From: Fibrobacterota bacterium
GTDB taxonomy: Bacteria > Fibrobacterota > Chitinivibrionia > Chitinivibrionales > Chitinispirillaceae
Assembly (NCBI GenBank): GCA_023412475.1
Contig: JAEYNR010000055.1
Location: 1 to 51,182, forward strand
Direction of reading: 5' to 3'
DNA length: 51,182 nucleotides
Part shown: in pieces, positions 7,518 through 15,304 of the stretch
Layout of the letters: the number at the start of each line of letters is the position of its first letter
Position numbering within the stretch: position 1 is the first letter of the stretch
Translations under genes and position numbers: made by a program
The notes under the pieces: model-generated
What the model was told of the DNA's origin: nothing
The model's database searches: none
What the model saw: only the letters and a program-made list of their open reading frames with translations

Positions 7518-7529
7518 AGAAACGTTTTC
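7518..7529. promoter_or_regulatory. AAACGTTT palindrome upstream of the ahpC sigma54 site
   Basis: AGAAACGTTTTC, reading TTGAAAACGTTTCTAA on the ahpC strand, is a LacI-operator-like palindrome with central CG. It is 16 bp upstream of the -24 element, nearly the same arrangement as at 5313/5337. Confidence 0.42.
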
Positions 7530-7607
7530 AAAGTGTATTGGCCAATTTTTCTGGAATTAATTCCAATACAGATCTGTCTTTAAATGAAGGCAAGAGGATG
7601 ATTATCA

Positions 7608-7650
7608 CCCCAGAGATGATTTTTTTTTCTTTAAGTTTTCATCTCTGGGG
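7608..7650. repeat. REP-like palindrome (CCCCAGAGATGA family)
   Basis: Perfect 12-bp arms CCCCAGAGATGA (7608-7619) and TCATCTCTGGGG (7639-7650), loop of 19 nt containing a run of T. It lies between the M48 protease stop codon (7704) and the peroxiredoxin promoter and could end the protease transcript. Confidence 0.75.
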
Positions 7651-7703
7651 CAATTTCAAATTGAAAAGAAAAGGCAGGATTTTTCTATGCTTTACGATAC
7701 ACA

Positions 7704-8507
7704 TTACTTTAACAAACTTTTTATATAATGATATTTCTCTCTATAAAATGACGCACTATCTGATACAATCCCTTCAGTTCTGGTTATTATCTTCTCAACA
7801 TTTGCAATTCTCTCTGAGAGAAGTGGATGAGTAGAGAGCGGTTCGAATACTTTCTGACTGTCTCCATATCTATTTTTTAGCTTCAAGAAAAAATCTCTAA
7901 CCCCTAAAGGATTAATTCCAGCCCTTGAGGTATAAAAAACAGCAAAACTGTCTGCCTCAAATTCATTTTTCCTTGAATATTTCAGAAATGCCAGATTCTC
8001 CAGCAATGATGCTGCAGCTTTGGCAATAGATGCTTCATCTCCAAAAAGAATCTGATTCACTAACCCGGTTACTTCTCCGGCAACCAGACGGTTTGCACTG
8101 TGATAGCTGGTAATATGCCCTATCTCATGTGCTAAAACTCCTGCCAGCTCCGCAGTATTTTCCACCTCCTTGAGTAACCCAGTGTACACAAATACATGGC
8201 CTCCGGGAATTGCGAAAGCATTTATGGAAGAGTCATCCTGAAGAATAGTAAAGGAAAATTTTAGTTCGGGTCTTTCTTTCTGATTTGCCGCTAACATGGC
8301 CCCTATAGAATCAACAAATTTTGCTACCTGATAATCACCCTTAAAGGGTGGATAATTTTCGGTATCTGAAGAAATTTGATTTTTAAGATTATTTCCGATG
8401 GTGATTTCCTGCTGCTCACTTATGAAAAAAGGTCGCACAGTATCACAGGAAAAAAGGACTGACACAAAAAGAAACATTGTTGTTTTAATTGGAAATCTGT
8501 TTTTCAT
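7704..8507 (-). CDS. M48-family metalloprotease, lipoprotein
   Basis: Zinc endopeptidase of the periplasmic M48 type (relatives of LoiP and BepA, involved in outer-membrane protein quality control). The signal peptide ends in SVLFSC with the lipidated cysteine at 21. The zinc motif HEIGH is at 127-131 and the third ligand is in NEFEAD at 181-186. The region NAFAIPGGHVFVYTGLL before the active site is highly typical of the family. Length 267; no TPR domain follows, unlike BepA. ATG with AGGATAAAT upstream. It lies near stress genes but shows no operon link. Confidence 0.92.
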   Translation of the reverse strand: MKNRFPIKTTMFLFVSVLFSCDTVRPFFISEQQEITIGNNLKNQISSDTENYPPFKGDYQVAKFVDSIGAMLAANQKERPELKFSFTILQDDSSINAFAIPGGHVFVYTGLLKEVENTAELAGVLAHEIGHITSYHSANRLVAGEVTGLVNQILFGDEASIAKAAASLLENLAFLKYSRKNEFEADSFAVFYTSRAGINPLGVRDFFLKLKNRYGDSQKVFEPLSTHPLLSERIANVEKIITRTEGIVSDSASFYREKYHYIKSLLK

Positions 8508-8907
8508 ATTTATCCTGACAATTTTTTTCGAATTATTCGGTTAAAAGATCCTTGCGTTAATATTCACAGGCACTTAAATTTACCTGTATACTGTTCATGT
8601 ACTGATTTAAGAGTTCATACCGGGCAGGATAGCTGTGTTGGTACTCTTAAAATTACTTCCCGGCAACCATTATGAACATATCACTTAGTTGAGTTCCAGC
8701 ATAAAGGATATCTTTATGAAACATCAACCTGATAATAAAAAATATAAGGCAGCAAGCCATTATTGAATACTATTCCCCAGCTTTTTCCTTTATCCTTTTA
8801 ATAGGATACTCCCCCATCACTGCAAACACCAAGTTTTTCATCATAGAAATGGTTGTACACGCTTCTTCTGAGATACACTGGTGGCTGCTTTGGTAAAAGT
8901 CCTGTTT
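8508..8907. other. 400-bp spacer, nothing recognised
   Basis: No credible frame, no strong hairpin and no recognisable repeat between the M48 gene and the broken DUF92 gene. It would contain the M48 promoter at its left end. Confidence 0.5.
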
Positions 8908-9655
8908 TTATCTGGAAAGCAGGACAAATGCAGAAATGGTCAGAAGTGATGCAATGAAACTGCTTGCGAAATTAACTGCATCATTATTTATAACCGCAAA
9001 ACCGGAAATCACCTTATTAATAATTCCGTTATTCACCCTTTTCTCAGTAATACAACCCGACTCTTTACAGTAGTATTTTACCTGCACTGCAGCCCCAAGA
9101 ACACTGTCTATTGCTGAACCAGTAAACCCTCCAATAGTACACAGGATAAACATCAAAAACAGGTATTCATTTTTGCCATAAACAAGAAAATATCCTGCAA
9201 TAAAGATTACAGCTATAAATATTGCTCCTAATAAAGATGCCACTGTACCAGACAGAGTAACTCCACCCGAGAGACCTTTGCATATCGGTTTCCAAGTGAT
9301 TATGGAAACCGGTACCTTTATATGAGGAGAGAAAACGCATAGTATACTGTGCCTAGATCCTCTTTTCCGCCCTCTCTTTCCATAGCTCCAAACCATCTCT
9401 TTTTATAGGAGAGATAGTTGATAATTACAAAGGTAAACGGTCCAATTGCAGCGGCAATATTTGAACTGAAAAGTAACATGGCCAGTATCCACCAGTTGGC
9501 CAGACCGATATGAATAAATTTCCTGCTTCCCTCAGAGGACAAAGTCTCCTGTTCCGTAATAATGTGGAGATACCGATTATGACAAATACAAACGTATAGG
9601 ATATCAGTATACCTACATATTCATTCAGGGAGAGTGGAGAAAACCATTTATGCAT
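8908..9655 (-). pseudogene. DUF92-family membrane protein, frameshifted and internally deleted
   Basis: Three successive minus-strand frames together read as one DUF92/TMEM19-like polytopic protein. Frame 1 starts at an ATG (9653-9655, GGAGAGG upstream) with MHKWFSPLSLNEYVG and a first membrane segment. Near 9540 it shifts into frame 2 with SSEGSRKFIHIGLANWWI...YLSYKKRWFGAMEREGGKEDLGTVYYAFSLLI, then a TAA. Frame 3 resumes with ITWKPICKGLSGGVTLSGT...GFTGSAIDSVLGAAVQ. In intact relatives several membrane helices separate the DLGTVYYA part from the SGGVTL part; here they are missing. One frameshift plus an in-place deletion argues for genuine decay rather than a sequencing error. The function of the intact family is uncertain; it is related to phytol/dolichol kinase-type proteins. 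Confidence 0.85.
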
Positions 9656-10132
9656 ACCTGTTCCTCTCCTGCAGATAATCACCATGAACGTTAAAAAAAA
9701 AACGTAATAGTATCAAGGAAAAAATAGGAACTATATAATATCAAAGCAATATCTAAAGTACCTAAATAGGTAAGCAGGCCCGCCTTCCTTAGTACTTAAG
9801 TACGGTGGGAGGCTGAAAAAAAATATCTAAACGAAGGATGGGAAATAAAAAAAACACTTTTTTCTTCAGGGCTTATCTGATTAGATATTCTATTTCTGAT
9901 TCTGTCCGATTGTTTTATCTGATTAATTCTGATACGATTCTTATTGTTACTGATTTTTACAAGACATTGGTTTCAAAAGCTACAGTAGTTACAAAATAAC
10001 ATTAACAATAACTATAATAATATCTCCTGGCCTTTTTACCGGAATCACTTAATTTCACAATAAAAGGTTAAAGTCTCCAATCTTGATCCTGCATTCCATC
10101 GCTTAAGAAGAAAATCGTTTTGCATTAACAGA
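9656..10132. other. 477-bp spacer with repeat R1 and TCTGATT-rich DNA
   Basis: No gene. It contains repeat R1 copy 2 (9718-9850) and then a stretch with repeated TCTGATT-like words (9880-9940). Confidence 0.55.
9718..9850. repeat. Dispersed intergenic repeat R1, copy 2, interrupted
   Basis: GGAACTATATAATATCAAAG and CAATATCTAA (9727-9756) match copy 1 except for an added TATA. The copy is then interrupted by ~70 bp containing the small palindromes ACCTAAATAGGT and GTACTTAAGTAC and a GC-rich GGCCCGCC/GGTGGGAGG segment. It resumes with AATATCTAAACGAAGGATGGGAAAT, parallel to AATATCTAAACCAAGAACAGGAAAT in copy 1. Confidence 0.6.
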
Positions 10133-10570
10133 TTAATCACCATATTGATATGTGATCCTGACCACCTTTTCCTTTTTTACAGAAGACCCGATCTCTTTCC
10201 ATGTGATCGTCAGGATCAATTCAGAGGGTAATATATCTCGCCAATTATTACTATTTGATAGTTCTTCCACAATTTTGGAGTTTTCACTTTTTGGATCACT
10301 CCATCGGATTTTATTGTCTTTGAAAAAATCGGGAAACGGACAAGGAATATTATTGCGCAGCTTCAGATTGATCGTTTCGGAAAATAAGGGTGAGAAATTT
10401 TCAAGCCAACAGAGTGTCAGATAAAGTTCACGTATACGTTTCGAGTAAATTTCAGAATAGAGTTGCTGACAGGAATATCTGAAAAATGAATCCTGCGCAG
10501 CAGGAAGCAGGTTATCCATATCCCACTCTACTATTGCAGGATTAATATGTTTAAATGGTACCCGGCGCAA
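10133..10570 (-). CDS. Hypothetical protein, possibly 5'-truncated
   Basis: I do not recognise this protein. It is soluble-looking, aromatic-rich, and ends ELILTITWKEIGSSVKKEKVVRITYQYGD. The only start near the left of the protein is a TTG at 10568-10570 with no clear ribosome binding site. The frame remains open and protein-like for 24 more codons (to a TAG at 10643-10645), reading SCDWLLEIGIGKITGIAPVL just before the TTG. The absence of any ATG/GTG in the open frame suggests the true start has been lost, so it may be a decaying gene. It is isolated between repeat-filled spacers. Confidence 0.45.
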   Translation of the reverse strand: MRRVPFKHINPAIVEWDMDNLLPAAQDSFFRYSCQQLYSEIYSKRIRELYLTLCWLENFSPLFSETINLKLRNNIPCPFPDFFKDNKIRWSDPKSENSKIVEELSNSNNWRDILPSELILTITWKEIGSSVKKEKVVRITYQYGD

Positions 10571-10642
10571 AACAGGTGCTATTCCCGTTATCTTACCTAT
10601 ACCTATCTCAAGAAGCCAGTCGCAGGATTTGGATCGAATACA

Positions 10643-11070
10643 CTACTTGAAGCAATAAGCTAAATCATTAAACTAATCCTAAATTCTAAACAGGGAAAAA
10701 GAGCGTTTCAATTAACTAAAGTATTTCAATTTGGCCTTGTCTGCCACTTCCCATTTTCCTGTTCCTATTTCAGTTTTCGAATTTCGTGCTTATTCTGTTA
10801 TTTAGATATCGAAACTGGCAGGAATCGGAAATATTGTTCTAAATAAAAGAATGGATGAATGCATCCTCAGCCAATTTACCGGGAGGTGTTTGTTTTTTTA
10901 TAATTATTTCTGACTTGTTCCATTTCTGATCAGATTTGTTTCAAAAGCTCAGTAGTAACGATTTATTTTCAAATAAAATCAGTAAAATGCTTTCATGTTG
11001 GGGAAAGCGCTATTCATAGTCAGATTAACTCTTTGCATTTTATCATTTTAGGAAAGTCTTTCAAAATTTT
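10643..11070. other. 428-bp spacer with repeat R2 copy 2
   Basis: No gene seen. Repeat R2 occupies 10679-10830; the remainder is AT-rich, without recognisable promoters or hairpins. Confidence 0.55.
10679..10830. repeat. Dispersed intergenic repeat R2, copy 2
   Basis: TAAATTCTAAACAGGGAAAA, a TTAACT-containing middle, then TTTTCCTGTTCCTATTTC and CGAATTTCGTGCTTATTC. This is the same module order as 4306-4480 and the inverted copy at 45355-45510. Confidence 0.6.
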
Positions 11071-11604
11071 ATGCAACTAACAAACGAACTCACAATCAGG
11101 CTTCTTGACACTACAAACCCAGACGAAATTGCTGCTTTCGAAAATACAGTTTATATGGCATTTAGCTCTGTTATTGATCCTTCACTGGAAGTTATCTGGA
11201 ACATCGACTACCGAAAAAAGAGAATCTCCACAAAGATCCCCTATAGCAGCCAGAAGATCATGGTCGTGGAAATAGAAGGTTCAATAATCGCAGGTTTTGC
11301 TCTAAATTTTAATATGCAGGAAAAGCTGCAGCTTGAGTATTTTGACTTTAAAATAGATAAAAATGAACCAGGTATCTGTGAGGGATTATTACTTTTCAAC
11401 ACTCAGATATCGCTCAACAATAATTTGATATTTCCTGAGATAAGAGAACCGCTTACCAGCTTTCTCAAATCACAGCAGATTAATAAAACCTATGGAACCT
11501 GCAGCAAAAGACGGATCCGAGGCTACCGTTTTTTAGGATTCAAAGATATTGATATGAAGTTAGTCAGAGGAGTGCCAAAATTCCTTATGTTTTATGATCT
11601 TTAG
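11071..11604 (+). CDS. Hypothetical protein, possible GNAT-like acyltransferase fold
   Basis: A 177-residue soluble protein. The pattern resembles a GNAT-type fold: an N-terminal beta strand and helix, a central strand IMVVEIEGSIIAGFALNF, and near the end a GTCSKRRIRGYRFLGFKDID segment typical of the 'neighbours / G-F-K' end of acetyltransferases. No acetyl-CoA binding Q/RxxGxG/A motif is visible, so the activity is doubtful. ATG start with GGAAAG somewhat far upstream (about 15 nt). No operon partners. Confidence 0.55.
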   Translation: MQLTNELTIRLLDTTNPDEIAAFENTVYMAFSSVIDPSLEVIWNIDYRKKRISTKIPYSSQKIMVVEIEGSIIAGFALNFNMQEKLQLEYFDFKIDKNEPGICEGLLLFNTQISLNNNLIFPEIREPLTSFLKSQQINKTYGTCSKRRIRGYRFLGFKDIDMKLVRGVPKFLMFYDL

Positions 11605-11775
11605 TTGTGGTGTGCAGATTCTTCCCTTTGCCGCATTCATTTTGCCATCTCTCTCTGCATACACAATGATCTTATTGCAAAAACTCTCTGTTTCCCAGAT
11701 CGGTGAAACTGAATCAAAAAGAGGGTTCTTGGGTTGTGAAAACGTAATAGCGACCTCAATATTTGGCGGATAATA
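11563..11775 (-). other. Possible gene remnant antisense to the 3' end of the preceding gene
   Basis: A 71-codon minus-strand open frame without a start codon reads YYPPNIEVAITFSQPKNPLF, later CNKIIVYAERDGKMNAAKG, and ends WHSSD. It is strongly protein-like and lies mainly in the 316-bp spacer 11605-11920, which otherwise shows nothing. I do not recognise it. It may be a decayed C-terminus of a lost gene; chance is not excluded. Confidence 0.28.
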
Positions 11776-11920
11776 TTAGAAAGTTCCACAAGCTGCAGTT
11801 TTTAGCGGTAACAGCGGAAACTTGGGCCTCAAAAACTGATCAGAGATTAAAATTCTTTGAAATTGTCTACCTCAGACCTATTTTATATAGTTCCTTTTTT
11901 TTTTCCGGAAAGAATTCAGT

Positions 11921-12769
11921 GTGAATAAATCATTACCCATCGTTGAGGAAGGAAGTCTTGCCCTGTATTTAAAAGAAATTGGGAAACTGCAACCTCTTAG
12001 TTCTGAGAATGAAGCACGTGTTGCAGCCCGGATTCATCAGGGTGACCAGAAAGCCATAGACACGTTAGTTAAAGCAAACCTTCGCTTTGTAGTGAGCGTT
12101 GCCCGTAATTATCAGAACCAAGGCATGTCTCTTAGTGACCTGATAAACGAAGGCAATATAGGGCTAGTCAGAGCGGCACAGAAATTCGATGAAAAGAAAA
12201 ATTTCCGCTTTATCTCTTATGCGGTTTGGTGGATTCGTCAGGCAATTTTGCAGTCACTGGCAGAACACTCCCGAATCATGAGACTCCCTCTAAATAAAGC
12301 CGGAGCGATTCACAAAATTACCAGAACTCAAACAGAACTGGAGCAACGGTTTAACCGATTGCCGGATGCCTCTGAAATTGCCCATGAACTTGGAATTTCT
12401 GAAAACACGGTCAGTGAAACCATCGCTATCTCAAGCAGCCATGTCTCTCTTGATGCCCCGCTTAAAGACACTGACAGCTCATCATTGGTCGATGTAATCC
12501 AAACTCATTCAAGCAATAACCCCGAAGATGAGTTGCAGACGATCTCCCTGAATAAGGAAATAAAAAAAATGCTGAGCTTTCTCACAGAACGTGAAAAAGA
12601 GATAATAAAACTGTATTATGGTATAGAGAATGAGACCGCCTATACTCTTGATGAGATTGGACGCAAATTTAACATAACCAGGGAAAGAGTACGCCAGATT
12701 AAATCAAAGGCTATCAGTAGACTTAAAAGCCTTCCTAGTACTAAGGTTATGGAGATTTATAAGGATTGA
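11921..12769 (+). CDS. RNA polymerase sigma factor, RpoD/SigA family (short form)
   Basis: Directs RNA polymerase to -35/-10 promoters. At 282 residues it lacks region 1.1 and the non-conserved region of RpoD. Region 1.2 is EEGSLALYLKEIGKLQPLS, and region 2 includes NLRFVVSVARNYQNQG and the -10-melting segment FRFISYAVWWIRQAI. Region 3 follows, then region 4.2 with TLDEIGRKFNITRERVRQIK. Such short SigA-like proteins serve as the primary sigma in some phyla and as group 2 factors in others; which applies is not decidable here. GTG start with GGAAAGA upstream. The next gene, a small lipoprotein, starts 8 nt after the stop, so the two are likely co-transcribed. Confidence 0.93.
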   Translation: MNKSLPIVEEGSLALYLKEIGKLQPLSSENEARVAARIHQGDQKAIDTLVKANLRFVVSVARNYQNQGMSLSDLINEGNIGLVRAAQKFDEKKNFRFISYAVWWIRQAILQSLAEHSRIMRLPLNKAGAIHKITRTQTELEQRFNRLPDASEIAHELGISENTVSETIAISSSHVSLDAPLKDTDSSSLVDVIQTHSSNNPEDELQTISLNKEIKKMLSFLTEREKEIIKLYYGIENETAYTLDEIGRKFNITRERVRQIKSKAISRLKSLPSTKVMEIYKD

Positions 12770-12777
12770 GGGCACTA

Positions 12778-13035
12778 ATGAAAAATTTATTTTTTCTATC
12801 TGCATGTTTCTGTTTTCTTTTTTCCTCCTGTGGCGGAACCAGCTACGTTGATGTAAACAAGCTTCCTGATACTTACCAATGTGCCCACATGGAGGAGATC
12901 TGCAAAGAAGCACGTGAATTTGAAAGAAGTTACTCTCAATTGAGCAAAGAAGAGAAGGAAGAATTTAAGACGATTCTGGATGCCTACAAAGACCAGTGCA
13001 ATACCGCTTTAGAACAGTGCCAGAAAAGTAATTAA
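12778..13035 (+). CDS. Small lipoprotein, function unknown
   Basis: An 85-residue protein with signal peptide MKNLFFLSACFCFLFSSC ending in a good lipobox (FSSC, then GG). A short mature domain contains four further cysteines (two near CAHMEEIC, two near CNTALEQC) in a helical hairpin-like arrangement with a charged middle. The paired CX6C/CX6C spacing suggests two disulfides clamping a helical hairpin, as in CHCH-like folds. I prefer the ATG at 12778, with GAGGG upstream inside the end of the sigma gene. It is probably co-transcribed with the sigma factor; no function is evident. Confidence 0.75.
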   Translation: MKNLFFLSACFCFLFSSCGGTSYVDVNKLPDTYQCAHMEEICKEAREFERSYSQLSKEEKEEFKTILDAYKDQCNTALEQCQKSN

Positions 13036-13052
13036 AATTTTTACCGATGGCA

Positions 13053-13094
13053 GGAGGATCTATCTCATTACAGATCCTCCACACTAACCAGTGT
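13053..13094 (+). terminator. Tandem hairpins after the sigma/lipoprotein unit
   Basis: GGAGGATCT (13053-13061) pairs with AGATCCTCC (13072-13080), followed at once by ACACT-AACC-AGTGT (13081-13094) and then TTCATTTG. Likely a transcript end, though the T-tract is weak. Confidence 0.55.
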
Positions 13095-13110
13095 TTCATT
13101 TGATTACAGA

Positions 13111-13125
13111 TAGAAACGTTTTTTA
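13111..13125. promoter_or_regulatory. AAACGTTT palindrome upstream of secreted protein gene
   Basis: TAGAAACGTTTTTTA lies 26 bp before the ATG at 13151, shares TAGAAACGTTTT with the site at 5311 and has no sigma54 element nearby. Confidence 0.35.
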
Positions 13126-13150
13126 AGCCTCCAACCCCAAAAAAGCGTAT

Positions 13151-13831
13151 ATGAGATTGATTCCGCTATTACTGATTGTAAGTGCTCTTTCTGCAGAAAC
13201 CTTAAAGGTAAAATTTATTCCCGGTTCTCACTGGCATCATTCTTTTAAAATGGGATTTTTTACCTCACATACGACACCGCAATTTGCAATCTGGCTTGAA
13301 GACAGCAGTGGTTCTTTTCTTACAACTCTTGCTGTTACCAAAAAAAGCGCAGAATCGAATTTTGTCAGTTCACGCAAAAGTTCCCGCCCATCAGCACTTC
13401 CTGTCTGGGCTCATACAAGGGGTGTCAAAGCAGAACATGGCAACTATATGCCGTCACGACAAAGCCCGTTAACCGATGCAGTTACTTCAGCATCACCTGA
13501 AAGCGAATCTACTATTACTTGTGCTATTCCCGATTCTCTTGCAGGGAGAAACATGAGGCTTTTTGTTGAATTAAATGGCTCTATGGATTTTAATGATTAT
13601 TACAAAAAAGATCTTCCGCAAAGCGATCCTGCCTACAATGCTAAAGTTAACGGACAGCCATCATTGGTTTTTAAAGGAATTATCGATGCACAGATGAAAT
13701 TTCCCGATACACTTAAGATTTTTGGGCATGGGCATCCTGCAGGAAACAATGGAGATATTTCTACTGATCTGAGCAAGATTACAACTGCATTAGAGATAGC
13801 TAAAGCAATTGTTGTTACAGAATTTAAATAA
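13151..13831 (+). CDS. Secreted protein, possibly DUF2271-like
   Basis: A 226-residue exported protein: signal peptide MRLIPLLLIVSALSA, then the mature part from ETLKVKF. The segment TPQFAIWLEDSSGSFLTTLAVT, followed later by RPSALPVWAHTRG, resembles periplasmic DUF2271-type proteins. A second half with TITCAIPDSLAGRNMRLFVELNGSMDFNDYY looks like another beta-rich domain. No cysteines or catalytic motifs stand out. No ribosome binding site is obvious before the ATG. It is monocistronic, with an AAACGTTT palindrome 26 bp upstream. The family suggestion is from memory of motif style and is weak. Confidence 0.6.
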   Translation: MRLIPLLLIVSALSAETLKVKFIPGSHWHHSFKMGFFTSHTTPQFAIWLEDSSGSFLTTLAVTKKSAESNFVSSRKSSRPSALPVWAHTRGVKAEHGNYMPSRQSPLTDAVTSASPESESTITCAIPDSLAGRNMRLFVELNGSMDFNDYYKKDLPQSDPAYNAKVNGQPSLVFKGIIDAQMKFPDTLKIFGHGHPAGNNGDISTDLSKITTALEIAKAIVVTEFK

Positions 13832-14141
13832 TCAGTTAACATGTTGTAAACCGTCCAGTTATATTATTCAGATCCACCCGGAATCATCATTTTGGTTTCA
13901 ACAATGAACAGATAATAACACTTTGTTGACGCGTGTCATAACTGTAGAGACATTCGGGGCTATACGTCTCTTACAAACCTGCCGGAGCACTGTATTTACT
14001 AAAAAATTAGGTATTAGAGTGTAAGTTTTATTATTTTGATATTCAGGTTTTTTCATTTGCACATTGAGGTAAACTTATTTGCACAAGCCACATTTTACAA
14101 ATTTATTCCCGGAGTAAAGGGTAAATTGAATGGAGATTAAG
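13832..14141. other. 310-bp spacer with a GTAGAGAC palindrome
   Basis: Apart from the palindrome at 13944-13974 nothing is recognised. The promoter of the following gene should lie in its AT-rich right half. Confidence 0.5.
13944..13974. repeat. GTAGAGAC palindromic repeat, copy 1
   Basis: The outer arms GTAGAGAC and GTCTCTTAC pair except for one unpaired base. A related element in opposite orientation lies at 23709-23733 (CTAGCCGGACGTCTCTAC). Confidence 0.45.
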
Positions 14142-14732
14142 ATGAAAAAAGTACTTTTTCTGCTTTGTATGCTCTCAGTTAGTGCATTTCCTCAGAAGGA
14201 AAGTGATTTATATTATGGGATTCAACAAAATAATAATTTTTTCATTAAGGCAGGTTTGGGGACAGGTGCCAACTACGGAGGTTGGTGGGGCCTTGGAACC
14301 GAAGTAGGATATGGTATTATTAGTTTGACTGCCGGGGTAGGTAAAATTTATGCTAACACTATGGTCGGTAATAAAAACATTGAATTAGGTGAAACAGGAA
14401 AGTTTGGATGGCAGGTTGGGCTTAGGTTATACTTCAACGCAGAAGAGAATAATTTTAGACCATCACTGGGAATTAATTATGGGAGAGTTTATCCATATGT
14501 AATCTATTCTAAAGATGGTAAAGTTGATGGTCTTTACAATGCTGTAACACCCTGTATTTTATTCGAAAACAAATTTGGTGCAAAACAGAAGGTTGGAATA
14601 ACTTATGGTATCGGGCCGGTAATACACAAAAAAATACCTGAAGCGGACAAGGCTGCTATTAAGATCATAAAAGGAGACGATCTTAGAATTAATTTATCCC
14701 TGATTTTAGGAATTAATTTTCTTATTATGTGA
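14142..14732 (+). CDS. Secreted outer-membrane beta-barrel-like protein
   Basis: A 196-residue protein with signal peptide MKKVLFLLCMLSVSAFPQ, then alternating amphipathic strands rich in G, Y, N and aromatic residues: FIKAGLGTGANYGGWWGLGTEVGYG, WQVGLRLYF, SLGINYGRVYPYVIY, KVGITYGIGPVI and the final NLSLILGINFLIM. This suggests an eight-strand-like outer-membrane barrel, but the last residue is Met rather than the usual Phe/Tyr. The ATG at 14142 has GGAG 8 nt upstream and is preferred over the ATG at 14130. No homologous family recognised. Confidence 0.65.
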   Translation: MKKVLFLLCMLSVSAFPQKESDLYYGIQQNNNFFIKAGLGTGANYGGWWGLGTEVGYGIISLTAGVGKIYANTMVGNKNIELGETGKFGWQVGLRLYFNAEENNFRPSLGINYGRVYPYVIYSKDGKVDGLYNAVTPCILFENKFGAKQKVGITYGIGPVIHKKIPEADKAAIKIIKGDDLRINLSLILGINFLIM

Positions 14733-15304
14733 ATAATAAGTACTAAGAATTCGGCCCTTATGTGCCGCATTTCTAATTGCCATAACCTGCATTGCCCGAA
14801 ATACCAGGCTATATCCCGTACAACAAAACTGGAAAAAAATAGCAACAAAGTACTGCTTCCTGTTTTCTTCTTTTTTAAATTGCATTCATAAAGAGAATCC
14901 ACAAACAGATGGAATACATAACCAGATCAATCAAGGAGCAATCCAGCTTGAGGGCCAAAAAGCAGATTTTAGAAGTTATTTACAGACTTTGCAAGCGTTT
15001 TCTATGAGTATTCCGATTTTATCTCAAACTTAGTTTTATATATCATGTTTCAATTAGCAGTTATTTCACTTCACTTAAATAATCAGTAGTGTCCGTTCAA
15101 ATTAACTCTAAGTACTCGAAAAAACATCAAAATTCTTTTAAATAATCAGATTTCTATAGTTTAGTTATATTTCAGTTCAAGATGGCATCCTATGTCTTTA
15201 TTGAAATAATTCAGTTTTAGGCCTTGATCTTGTATACTGCTAATGGCATAAATTTCTTAACACATCAAAAAAAAACACAATTATCTTTGATTTACCACAT
15301 CCAC
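14733..15304. other. 572-bp spacer, nothing recognised
   Basis: AT-rich DNA downstream of the barrel gene and of mutS (convergent). No credible gene, hairpin or repeat family member was found; the short frames present lack ribosome binding sites. Confidence 0.5.

Noticed and set aside
14603..14902. 99-codon minus-strand frame at the end of the barrel-protein gene
   Set aside because: Half lies antisense to a better-supported gene and the rest is lysine/phenylalanine-rich noise.
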